Source: JABDJZ01 sp047619685 (lineage in GTDB: Bacteria; Bacteroidota; Rhodothermia; Rhodothermales; UBA10348). From it: DNA of 64,000 nucleotides. The notes under the pieces were generated by a model that saw only the letters and a program-made list of their open reading frames with translations, was not told the DNA's origin and made no database searches. This document shows positions 35,027-43,020 of the stretch, piece after piece (position 1 is the stretch's first letter; each line of letters starts with the position of its first letter). The position numbers and the translations under genes were made by a program. The stretch spans positions 62,001 through 126,000 of the forward strand of contig JBLHLC010000002.1 in assembly GCA_047619685.1 (NCBI GenBank). Direction: 5' to 3'.

Positions 35027-36181
35027 CTACCCAAACATCAATGCCAAAATCGCCAGCAAGATGATTGCCATGAGCCCAATCCCCATGATGTAGGTCACGA
35101 AGACGACCAGGGACTTGACGGCTGTCTTGATCCAGCCCTGACCGTAGAACTGCTTCTGGGCCACAAAGAAGTAGAGCAGCAACGCCAGGCCCAGAAGACT
35201 GACAAAGGTGTCGGCCCACACGGCCTCTTCTCCTCCGGACCAGAGGGTCCCGGATCCGTCCACACCAATCGCGATGGCCATCAGGCTGAAGGCAAGGAAC
35301 GCCACCGCGTGGTTGTGAAGGGCGAAGATCAGGTGCTCGCTGAAGTACCAGTCTCGCCGGACGTAGATCAGTTTTAGGGCCAGGGCGAACACTGGTAGCA
35401 CGAAGAACAAGACGATCGGCACAAATCGGATGGCCCCGCGCGCGAGGTCTGCGAAGGCTTGCCGTCTTTCGGTGCTGGTCCGGGCCTGTTTCAGCCGCGA
35501 CAGCGATCCACCTTCCGCCCCCAGTATATCCAGGTCCAAATCTTCGATGTCGCCGGCGACCGGAAATAACCGTGCGGCCGCGTCGATCAGATCAGCCGTG
35601 CGAACAGTGCTGTCCGGCGGGTAGGAATCCAGCACGCCAAGCTGCCATTCCAGCCGCGTGCGCTCGGTTCCTCGACTTCTCTCAGCCTCCTCGAGCCTCT
35701 CTTGCTCCGAATCCTCGACTGCCTTCGAGGCGGCGTCGATTCGCCTGCTCAATTCGGTAAATGCCGAGTCTGCAACGGCGCCAGCGGCGCTATCGGCTCT
35801 GAGGGCTGTCATCACGCTGTCAAGGCGCCGCGAGGTTGAGCGGGCAACTATTTCGGTGCCCGACACGGCCTGCTCCTTGAGCGCCAACTGTTCGCGAATG
35901 TCCTTCTGTCGGGTCGAGACGGTTGCTGTGGAATCCCGCATAGAGCCGCCCAGCCGCCGTTCGAGCTTGCCCACCGGATCCATAACGGACAAGATGAAGA
36001 AGAACAACACCGTAGCAGACAGATAGAGCCGAAGCGTCAGCCAAAGCCTACCGTCGATCCCGAAGTATTCGTTGAAGGCGTTCCGAACGAAGAACAGCGT
36101 GCTCTGCCGCAACGGTTGATCCTTCTGCCCACACTCAGGGCAAAACTTCCCTGGCCGACCGGTCAGGCAATTGGGGCACAT
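35027..36181 (-). CDS. DUF3667 family membrane protein with internal gap
   Basis: About 384 residues from ATG 36181; a GTG at 36202 would add seven residues. Starts with a zinc ribbon (MCPNC...CPECGQ), then an amphipathic region RNAFNEYFGIDGRLWLTLRLYLSATVLFFF, a long charged helical domain (about 90-230, likely coiled coil outside the membrane) and three or four membrane segments in the last 150 residues. The pattern is DUF3667, a Bacteroidota-typical membrane family of unknown role. Between GRLWLTLR and LYLSATVLFF about 25 residues of the normal family consensus are missing, an in-frame deletion. Confidence 0.7.
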   Translation of the reverse strand: MCPNCLTGRPGKFCPECGQKDQPLRQSTLFFVRNAFNEYFGIDGRLWLTLRLYLSATVLFFFILSVMDPVGKLERRLGGSMRDSTATVSTRQKDIREQLALKEQAVSGTEIVARSTSRRLDSVMTALRADSAAGAVADSAFTELSRRIDAASKAVEDSEQERLEEAERSRGTERTRLEWQLGVLDSYPPDSTVRTADLIDAAARLFPVAGDIEDLDLDILGAEGGSLSRLKQARTSTERRQAFADLARGAIRFVPIVLFFVLPVFALALKLIYVRRDWYFSEHLIFALHNHAVAFLAFSLMAIAIGVDGSGTLWSGGEEAVWADTFVSLLGLALLLYFFVAQKQFYGQGWIKTAVKSLVVFVTYIMGIGLMAIILLAILALMFG

Positions 36182-36245
36182 TGGAGGGGTAACTGGTGGC
36201 ACGGAGCGCTTGATTGGACTCGCAAGGAATACGGAGTGTTATGGA

Positions 36246-36301
36246 TCAACCAAACAGTTGAACTAAATGGTTGAACTAATTTGTATAACACTGTATGTTT
36301 G
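36246..36301 (+). promoter_or_regulatory. Promoter and operator region of the TetR efflux operon
   Basis: TATGTTTG at 36294-36301 fits the Bacteroidota -7 element TAnnTTTG, with TTG at 36271-36273 twenty bases upstream as the -33 part. Two direct copies of GTTGAACTAA (36257-36266 and 36270-36279) and an inverted half-site TCAAC (36246-36250) form a likely TetR operator over the promoter. The predicted transcription start falls on or next to the ATG at 36306, suggesting a leaderless transcript. Confidence 0.5.
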
Positions 36302-36305
36302 GTGT

Positions 36306-36923
36306 ATGACGAACACGGTGAAAACAGAACCGGGGACCGAGGAGCAGATCTTCGAAGCGGCCAGGGAGGTTTTCTACGAGCAGGGATTCGATGGTGCCCG
36401 AATGCAGAGCATCGCCAAGAGGGCGGGAATCAACCACTCCATGCTCCACTACTACTTCCGGACCAAGGGCAAGCTGTTCGACGCAGTGTTCCGGCGGGCA
36501 GCGATGGTATTCATGCCCCCTGTCGTCGACGTGCTGAAATCAGATCTGCCTCTCCTGGACAAACTGGACCTGTTTGTGGACCGGTACTTCGCAATGGTGA
36601 AGGCCAATCCGCATATGCCCGGTTTCATTATCCAGGAGCTGCGGCGTAATCCTGCCGCCCTCCGGCAGGTAGCCGGAACCGTGGTAGGCACCGTGTTCGA
36701 CGGACTCTCCCGGGAGGTCCACGCGGCGGTGGAGAGCGGGCAACTAAAGCCGACCACGCCAGAGGATCTTCTCGCCAACCTGTTCGGACTCTGTGCCTTT
36801 CCCTTCCTGGCCCAGCCCATGCTCGAGACCATCTTCGGAATGGAGCAGTCCCGGTACGAAGCCTTTCTGGAGGGACGCCGGCAGACGGTCAAGACATTCA
36901 TCAAACAGGCACTGGTGGCATGA
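36306..36923 (+). CDS. TetR-family repressor of the efflux operon (CecR-like)
   Basis: 205 residues from ATG 36306; the frame extends to 36267 but that part overlaps the promoter. N-terminal TetR helix-turn-helix (about 12-60): IFEAAREVFYEQGFDGARMQSIAKRAGINHSMLHYYFRTKGKLFDAVFRR. The remainder is an all-helical ligand-binding domain with PHMPGFIIQELRRNP typical of the CecR/DUF1956 subgroup. First gene of a seven-gene operon whose layout matches E. coli CecR plus YbhGFSR; its stop overlaps the next start (ATGA). It probably represses the operon by binding the repeats at 36246-36279. Confidence 0.85.
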   Translation: MTNTVKTEPGTEEQIFEAAREVFYEQGFDGARMQSIAKRAGINHSMLHYYFRTKGKLFDAVFRRAAMVFMPPVVDVLKSDLPLLDKLDLFVDRYFAMVKANPHMPGFIIQELRRNPAALRQVAGTVVGTVFDGLSREVHAAVESGQLKPTTPEDLLANLFGLCAFPFLAQPMLETIFGMEQSRYEAFLEGRRQTVKTFIKQALVA

Positions 36924-38200
36924 TATCACCCCTCGCCCTACTCCTGGTGCTGCTGCCAGCCTCTCATTCATCCGGCGGACTACTACCGGTTGTGCAGGCC
37001 GACACACTGACGCTGGAGTGGGCCTATGCAGCCGCCCTCAGTAATCATCCCTTGCGAGATGAGCCTGGCGCCCAGCGTCGGTCCGGCGAGCTACTGGCAA
37101 CGGCCATTCGCTCGGGCGCCCTGCCGGCCATCAGTGTTTCGGCCCAGGCGGTCTACCACTCCGATGTAGCCAACCTGGGACTGAACCTGCCTGGGGTGGA
37201 CCTTCCTTCGGTGCCCCATGACCAGTATCGGGCAGGTTTGGGGTTCGAGTCCCTGGTGTACGGAAGGAAAGCGATAGAAAAGCGGGGAGACATCGCACAC
37301 GCCGACTCCAGGATAGCCGAGATCGAGGCCCAGGTTTCGATCTGGTCCTCCCGCCAGCGGGTCGAGCACGTGTTCTTCGGAATCCTGAAGGCAGAGGCGC
37401 TCAAGGAGGCCTTGTTGTCGCATATGGAGGTCTTGGAGGCCAGGACAAGGCAACTAGAGGTGGCTGTTGCGGGCGGCGTGGCCACGGCGGCTTCTGTCAA
37501 CGTGCTGCAAGCCGAGATTCTCCGATTGGAACAGGAACAGTTGGGTGCAGAAGTCGCACGCGCGTCGTCGCTGGACGTATTGGGGATCCTGACCGGAAGG
37601 CGGCTCGCCGCAACGGAAATCATCGCACTCCCGCGCGCACCGGCAGCAGTCCCCGCCCGGCCCGAGTCGGCCCTGTTCGATGCCACGCGAAAACGCCTGG
37701 ATCGGCAGGACGAATTGACCACAGAGAAACTCAAGCCCTCGGTGCAGGCCTTCGGGGATGTCTCGGTCGGTCAGCCGCCGGGCCTCAATCTCTTCGGCCA
37801 GGAGTTCGAGCCCTTCTTCTCGGTTGGCCTCCGACTCAAGTGGCCCGTCTGGGATTGGCGGGCTTCGGCGCAGGAACGCCAGGCAATCTCGATCCAGCGA
37901 GAAATGGTGGACGCTCGTCAAGCGGCATTTGTCGACGCGGTTGACGCGGAATCCGTCGGCCTGGTCAGGGAGGTCGCGAAGTACCCGGGGATGCGTGACC
38001 GCGACGAGAGAATCATTTCCCTCCGGACGGCGGTGGAGTCGGATGCGGCCTCTCGCCTGGAGAACGGTGTAGCGACCGCCACCGATTACCTGGTTGAGGC
38101 CAACGCCGTTTTCCAGGCCCGGTTTGATAAACGCATGCATGAAATTCAGTTTGCCGAGGCCCGGGCGCGGCTGGCCACGATAACAGGTGACAAACAATGA
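36920..38200 (+). CDS. TolC-type outer-membrane efflux protein
   Basis: 426 residues. Signal peptide (residues 1-25), then two OEP repeats of long helices and strands: LTLEWAYAAALSNHPLRDEPGAQRRSGELLATAIRSGALPAISVSA and the second half beginning FEPFFSVGLRLKWPVWDWRASAQERQAI. Typical length for the family. It forms the outer-membrane channel for the downstream HlyD-type adaptor and ABC pump. Overlaps both neighbours by 4 bases. Confidence 0.88.
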   Translation: MISPLALLLVLLPASHSSGGLLPVVQADTLTLEWAYAAALSNHPLRDEPGAQRRSGELLATAIRSGALPAISVSAQAVYHSDVANLGLNLPGVDLPSVPHDQYRAGLGFESLVYGRKAIEKRGDIAHADSRIAEIEAQVSIWSSRQRVEHVFFGILKAEALKEALLSHMEVLEARTRQLEVAVAGGVATAASVNVLQAEILRLEQEQLGAEVARASSLDVLGILTGRRLAATEIIALPRAPAAVPARPESALFDATRKRLDRQDELTTEKLKPSVQAFGDVSVGQPPGLNLFGQEFEPFFSVGLRLKWPVWDWRASAQERQAISIQREMVDARQAAFVDAVDAESVGLVREVAKYPGMRDRDERIISLRTAVESDAASRLENGVATATDYLVEANAVFQARFDKRMHEIQFAEARARLATITGDKQ

Positions 38201-39084
38201 ATCGGATTTACGCACCCGCTCTAATCGGCCTCCTCATGGCAGGATGCGCAGCAGAACCCTCCACCTCCGACGCGTACGGAAACTTCGAGTCTGTGCAAAC
38301 CACGGTCTCCGCGGAGATAGGGGGGCGCCTCACATCCTTCTCGGTGGCGGAGGGGCAACGGCTTTCGGCGGGGCAAGTGGTCGCCCAGGTCGACACCGTC
38401 CAGTTGGTCCTTCAGCGGGCGCGACTCGAGGCCGGTCAGCGGGCGGTAAGGGCCCGGTTTCCGGGCATTGCGGCTCAGGAGGGCGTCCTCCGCACGCAAC
38501 GCGTGGTGGCCCAGCGCGAACTGGCGCGGCTACAGCGGCTTGTCGCCGGCGGGGCGGCAACCGAAAAGCAGGTTGACGACCTGAGCGGTCAAATCGAGGT
38601 CCTGGACCAGCAGGTGGCCTCCGCAAGAACGGCAAATGCCCCCGTCTTCGCGGAGTTGGACGTCCTTGCCGCCCAGATCGTGCAGATTGAGGATCAGGTG
38701 GCGCGGGCCCAGGTCACGAATCCAGTCCCGGGCGTCGTCCTGACTACATTCGTCCAGGAGAGCGAAATCACCGGTCCGGGACGACCGCTCTACGCCATTG
38801 CCCAGTTGGACACGCTGGAGCTGAGGGCCTACGTGAGTGGGGCTCAACTGTCCGAAGTGCGGCTGGGTGGCCGCGTTCGGGTCATTGTGGATGACCCCGG
38901 GGGCCAGCCGCGCGAGGGGAGAGTCAGTTGGGTGTCCTCACAGGCAGAGTTCACCCCAAAGCTGATTCAGACACGCGAGGAGAGGGTCAGTCTGGTATAT
39001 GCGTTCAAGGTCCGCGTTCCCAACCTGGACGGTGCGCTCAAGATCGGCATGCCTGCCGAGGTCGTGTTCCAGCCAACTGACTGA
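38197..39084 (+). CDS. HlyD-family periplasmic adaptor lipoprotein (YbhG-like)
   Basis: 295 residues. Lipobox LLMAGC (Cys17), biotinyl-lipoyl halves (VQTTVSAEIGGRLTSFSVAEGQRLSAGQVVAQVD), a long alpha-hairpin (about 60-165) and a beta-barrel with NPVPGVVLTTFVQESEITGPGRPLYAIAQLDTLELRAYV. Such adaptors link an inner-membrane ABC pump to a TolC-like channel. Gene order (outer-membrane protein, adaptor, two ATPases, two permeases) supports this. The start overlaps the TolC-like stop and is followed by the ATPase gene after 2 bases. Confidence 0.88.
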   Translation: MNRIYAPALIGLLMAGCAAEPSTSDAYGNFESVQTTVSAEIGGRLTSFSVAEGQRLSAGQVVAQVDTVQLVLQRARLEAGQRAVRARFPGIAAQEGVLRTQRVVAQRELARLQRLVAGGAATEKQVDDLSGQIEVLDQQVASARTANAPVFAELDVLAAQIVQIEDQVARAQVTNPVPGVVLTTFVQESEITGPGRPLYAIAQLDTLELRAYVSGAQLSEVRLGGRVRVIVDDPGGQPREGRVSWVSSQAEFTPKLIQTREERVSLVYAFKVRVPNLDGALKIGMPAEVVFQPTD

Positions 39085-39086
39085 TC

Positions 39087-40007
39087 ATGGTTTCGGTCTC
39101 CATAACTGAGCTTGAACGAAAGTTCGGGGCGGCGCACGCGCTCAGGCCCACCACCCTGGAGGTGGAATCCGGCGAACTCTTCGGCTTCATCGGACCGGAC
39201 GGTGCCGGGAAGACGACTCTCTTTCGGATTCTGGTGACGCTCCTTCTGCCAACCGCCGGGACAGCGACCGTGGACGGCCTGGACGTGGTTCACGACTACC
39301 GGGTGCTCAGGAGCCGGCTGGGGTACATGCCCGGCCGCTTTTCGCTCTATGGCGATCTCACGGTCGAGGAAAACCTGCAGTTCTTCGCCTCCATCTTCGG
39401 ATCCAGCATAGACGCCAATTATCATCTGGTGAAGGACATCTACGGGCAGCTGGAGCCCTTCAAGAAGAGGCGGGCGGCCGCATTGTCAGGCGGGATGAAA
39501 CAGAAGCTGGCCCTTTCCTGCGCGCTGATTCACAGACCGAACGTGCTCTTCCTGGACGAGCCCACAACGGGGGTCGATGCCGTTTCCAGGCAGGAATTTT
39601 GGGACGTCCTGTCGCGGCTGAGAGACTCCGGTCTGACCATCGTGGTCTCGACGCCCTATATGGACGAAGCCGAGCGTTGTGATCGGATTGCGCTCATGCA
39701 GGAGGGCTCCGTCCTGGAAATCGACACCCCGGGGGGCGTGGAAGCGTCGTTTGGCAACCCCTTGCTGGCCGTGAAGGCGCCCGACCGCATGGCGGCCTCC
39801 CGGGTTCTCCGCGCGCACCCGAATGTGTTGTCCGTGTACCCATTCGGCGAAACACTCCACTTCGCCGACGCGCGAGAGCATTCCGATCCCGCAGAACTTG
39901 CCGTCTACCTGGAACAGGCCGGGATAGCGGGCGCCAGCGTGCGGTCTATTCAAGCTGGCATCGAGGACGTGTTTATCGCGCGGATGACCAGGAACGAGGC
40001 CCAGTGA
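39087..40007 (+). CDS. ABC transporter ATPase 1 (YbhF N-half-like)
   Basis: 306 residues. Walker A GPDGAGKTT (unusual Asp in the second position), Q-loop LGYMPGRFSLYGDLTVEENLQFF, signature LSGGMKQKLALSC, Walker B VLFLDEPTTGVD and the switch TPYMDEAERCDR, where a Tyr stands at the normal His position (STPYMDE). The C-terminal 90 residues resemble the regulatory tail of DrrA/CcmA-type ATPases. With the next gene it corresponds to the two halves of E. coli YbhF. Missing switch His suggests a degenerate site acting with the second ATPase. Confidence 0.85.
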   Translation: MVSVSITELERKFGAAHALRPTTLEVESGELFGFIGPDGAGKTTLFRILVTLLLPTAGTATVDGLDVVHDYRVLRSRLGYMPGRFSLYGDLTVEENLQFFASIFGSSIDANYHLVKDIYGQLEPFKKRRAAALSGGMKQKLALSCALIHRPNVLFLDEPTTGVDAVSRQEFWDVLSRLRDSGLTIVVSTPYMDEAERCDRIALMQEGSVLEIDTPGGVEASFGNPLLAVKAPDRMAASRVLRAHPNVLSVYPFGETLHFADAREHSDPAELAVYLEQAGIAGASVRSIQAGIEDVFIARMTRNEAQ

Positions 40008-40738
40008 CCAAGTCGATAGACAGTCAGGGGCTGACCCGACGTTTCGGCTCGTTCACGGCGGTGGACGCCATCACCTTTCAGGTGGAGCGCGGCGAGATCT
40101 TTGGATTCCTGGGCGCAAACGGCGCCGGGAAAACCACGGCGATTCGCATGTTGACAGGCCTGCTTCGGCCCACCGAAGGCAAAGCCACCGTCGCAGGTTT
40201 TGACGTACAGACGCAGGCCGAGGAGATCAAGCGCAACATCGGCTACATGAGTCAGCGTTTCTCCCTGTACGAAGACCTGACCGTGCGAGAGAATATCCAC
40301 TTCTATGGGGGCGTGTACGGGCTCTCCAACCGCGATATAAAGTCCAAGTCCGACGCGCTCATCGACCGGTTGGGCCTGGAGGATTCCGCCGACACGTATA
40401 TCCGTTCGCTTCCGTTGGGATGGCGTCAGAAGTTGGCATTCTCCGTGGCGGTTCTGCACGATCCGGAGATCGTGTTCCTGGACGAACCCACCGGGGGGGT
40501 GGACCCGATCACCCGGCGCCAGTTCTGGGAGTTGATGTACGAAAAGGCCGAGGAGGGCGTGACGGTATTCGTGACCACGCATTACATGGACGAGGCAGAG
40601 TACTGTGATCGGGTTTCGATCATGGTAGACGGCCGCATCGAAGCGCTTGGGACCCCTGGCGAGCTGAAAAAAAGGTTCGAGGCTGCCTCGATCAATGACG
40701 TGTTCGTTCGATTGGCAAGACAAGGTGTTCGCGCATGA
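40004..40738 (+). CDS. ABC transporter ATPase 2 (YbhF C-half-like)
   Basis: 244 residues from a GTG overlapping the previous stop. Walker A GANGAGKTT, Q-loop IGYMSQRFSLYEDLTVREN, signature LPLGWRQKLAFSV (deviating from LSGGQ, as in YbhF), Walker B IVFLDEPTGGVDP and switch His in VTTHYMDEAE. The pairing of a deviating signature here with a missing His in ATPase 1 fits one consensus and one degenerate composite site in a heterodimer. Followed by two ABC-2 permeases. Confidence 0.88.
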   Translation: MTKSIDSQGLTRRFGSFTAVDAITFQVERGEIFGFLGANGAGKTTAIRMLTGLLRPTEGKATVAGFDVQTQAEEIKRNIGYMSQRFSLYEDLTVRENIHFYGGVYGLSNRDIKSKSDALIDRLGLEDSADTYIRSLPLGWRQKLAFSVAVLHDPEIVFLDEPTGGVDPITRRQFWELMYEKAEEGVTVFVTTHYMDEAEYCDRVSIMVDGRIEALGTPGELKKRFEAASINDVFVRLARQGVRA

Positions 40739-41844
40739 AGGCATTCCGCGGATTCGTCGTCAAGGAGTTCTATCACATCTTTCGGGACAGGCGAACGCTC
40801 CTGATTCTCTTCGGCATGCCGATCATGCAGCTGATGATCTTCGGTTACGCCGTGCGCAATGACATCGAGCACGTCAAGGTCGCCGTGGTCGATCAGTCAC
40901 GGGACACGGCCACCGAAGCCATCGTGGATCGCATGCTGGCTTCCGCCTTTTTTGACGTCCAGCCGGGAGTTCGGACCGAGGAGGTGGAGGGCATCTTTCG
41001 GCGGGGCGAGGCCAAAGTGGCCGTCGTGTTTCCGCCGTCCTTCCAGCACGACCTGAGGCGAGACGGCCAGGCCGATATTCAGGTCCTGACCGACGCCACC
41101 GAGCCAAACACGGCCAGCACGGTGCTGGCCTACGTCAATGGTTTGGTTTCGGACTACCAGGTCGAACTCGCCCGCGAGTCAGGCCTCGCACCAGGAGGAT
41201 TGCTCACCGTTCAGCACCGCATGCGGTTCAATCCCGAGATGCGAAGTGTGGTGCTCTTCGTGCCTGGCCTGATGGCGCTGATCCTGATGCTGGTTTGCGC
41301 CCTGATGACGTCAATCACCATCACGCGCGAGAAGGAGGTGGGCACGATGGAGGTGCTGTTGGTTTCTCCCCTTCGACCAACACAGATCATCCTCGGCAAG
41401 GTGATGCCCTACCTGGCGCTGTCACTCGTCAACGTGGCGACCATTCTTGTCATGGCGCGGTTTGTCTTCGGAGTACCGGTCCGCGGCTCGGTCATTCTGC
41501 TGTTGGCTGAGTGCCTGCTGTTCATCATCTGCGCGCTGTCACTCGGGATATTCATCTCGACCCGCACGTCGTCCCAGCAGACGGCCATGATGATTTCTCT
41601 GGGTGGCCTGTTGTTGCCGACCGTGATTTTGTCGGGTTTCATTTTCCCGGTCTCCAGCATGCCGGTGCCTCTCCAGAACGTCAGTCACATCGTCCCGGCC
41701 AAGTGGTTCTTGATTGTCATCCGCGGCATAATGATCAAGGGCGTGGGGTTGGAGGTGGTGTGGCGAGAGACGCTCATCCTGGGTGGAATGACCATGCTAT
41801 TTCTCGTTGCGAGTGTGCGGAGTTTCAACGTGAGGCTGAGCTGA
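40735..41844 (+). CDS. ABC-2 type permease 1 (YbhS-like)
   Basis: 369 residues. One N-terminal membrane helix (about 22-42: LLILFGMPIMQLMIFGYAV), a large extracytoplasmic domain (45-180), then five helices from about 180 to 365 with EKEVGTMEVLLVSPL before a coupling helix. This is the ABC2_membrane_3 layout of YbhS/YbhR and Drr-type permeases. Overlaps the ATPase stop (ATGA). Exports cationic or hydrophobic drugs by analogy with E. coli YbhFSR; its substrate here is unproven. Confidence 0.87.
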   Translation: MKAFRGFVVKEFYHIFRDRRTLLILFGMPIMQLMIFGYAVRNDIEHVKVAVVDQSRDTATEAIVDRMLASAFFDVQPGVRTEEVEGIFRRGEAKVAVVFPPSFQHDLRRDGQADIQVLTDATEPNTASTVLAYVNGLVSDYQVELARESGLAPGGLLTVQHRMRFNPEMRSVVLFVPGLMALILMLVCALMTSITITREKEVGTMEVLLVSPLRPTQIILGKVMPYLALSLVNVATILVMARFVFGVPVRGSVILLLAECLLFIICALSLGIFISTRTSSQQTAMMISLGGLLLPTVILSGFIFPVSSMPVPLQNVSHIVPAKWFLIVIRGIMIKGVGLEVVWRETLILGGMTMLFLVASVRSFNVRLS

Positions 41845-42990
41845 ATGCGGACGATCGGCATCATTCTTAGGAAGGAATTCCGTCAGATTTTTCGGAATCG
41901 CGGGATGTTGCCCATCCTGTTTGTGATGCCGGTGATACAACTGCTCCTTCTCTCGTTCGCGGCCACCTTCGAAGTGACCGAAACGGCCATCACCGTCGTG
42001 GATGAGGACAGGTCAACTACCAGCCGAGAGCTTGTGCAGCGAATGGAGGCGACAGGGTACTTCCGTGTCGTGGCAAATGAAAGGGCCCTGTTGCCGGCAG
42101 AGGACGACCTCACGTCCGGCCAGTCCAAAGCGGTCCTGCACTTCCCGCGTGACATGGAGCGCGATCTTCGCGGCGGAAAGAACCCGGTCATCCAACTCAT
42201 AATGAACGCGGAGGACGGGGCGACCGCCGGAATCGTCCTCTCTTACGCGAGCCAGATTATCGGCGGCTACAACCTCGAAATGGTGAACCGGGCGGCGGCG
42301 CGCGTCGGGGCGGCGTCCAGCGCCGCGGTGTCCGGAGCGCGGCCTCTTCGGATTCGGGTGATACCGCGTCATTGGTTCAACCCCGATCTGAAATACACCA
42401 CATTTATGGTGCCCGGCATTCTCGTTATTCTGGTGACGATGATCGGCGTCTTCCTCTCGGCGATGAACGTGGTCCGCGAGAAAGAAATAGGCACCATCGA
42501 ACAACTCAATGTTACCCCCATCAAGCGCTACCAATTTATTATCGGCAAACTGCTACCCTTCTGGGTGATTGCATTGGCCGAGCTGGCGGTCGGCCTTGTC
42601 ATTGCGAAGCTGGTCTTTGACATACCAATGGTGGGGTCCCTGGCTTTGATCTTCGGCCTGGCAGCGGTCTACATGCTGGTGATGCTGGGATTCGGGCTCT
42701 TGATTTCCACAGTCACGGACACGCAGCAACAGGCCATGTTTATTGCCTGGTTCGTCATGGTGGTGTTTCTCCTGTTGAGCGGCCTGTTCACCCCGGTCGA
42801 GAGTATGCCCACCGTGATTCAAGACCTGAACAGGTTGAATCCGCTGGCCTACTTCATCGAGATCATGCGCCGGGTGCTCTTGAAGGGCGCAGGTTTTCCC
42901 GAGGTCCAGACGCAGTTCTGGTCGCTCGTGGCGTATGCCGCGGTCGTTCTGAGCCTGGCCGTCCGGCAGCACCAGAAAGTCACGGCCTGA
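41845..42990 (+). CDS. ABC-2 type permease 2 (YbhR-like)
   Basis: 381 residues starting immediately after the previous stop. Same architecture as its neighbour: N-terminal membrane helix (ILFVMPVIQLLLLSFAA), large periplasmic domain (about 40-175), and five C-terminal helices with NVVREKEIGTIEQLNVTPIKR between them. Last gene of the efflux operon; a GC-rich 30-base gap follows before the convergent protease gene. Functions as heterodimer with permease 1. Confidence 0.87.
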   Translation: MRTIGIILRKEFRQIFRNRGMLPILFVMPVIQLLLLSFAATFEVTETAITVVDEDRSTTSRELVQRMEATGYFRVVANERALLPAEDDLTSGQSKAVLHFPRDMERDLRGGKNPVIQLIMNAEDGATAGIVLSYASQIIGGYNLEMVNRAAARVGAASSAAVSGARPLRIRVIPRHWFNPDLKYTTFMVPGILVILVTMIGVFLSAMNVVREKEIGTIEQLNVTPIKRYQFIIGKLLPFWVIALAELAVGLVIAKLVFDIPMVGSLALIFGLAAVYMLVMLGFGLLISTVTDTQQQAMFIAWFVMVVFLLLSGLFTPVESMPTVIQDLNRLNPLAYFIEIMRRVLLKGAGFPEVQTQFWSLVAYAAVVLSLAVRQHQKVTA

Positions 42991-43020
42991 CGGGCGGCGG
43001 GCCCCCCGGCCCCGGAGCGG

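Noticed and set aside
42991..43020. Terminator in the GC-rich gap after the efflux operon
   Set aside because: Self-complementary G/C runs are present but no single stem-loop with a T-run could be defined.
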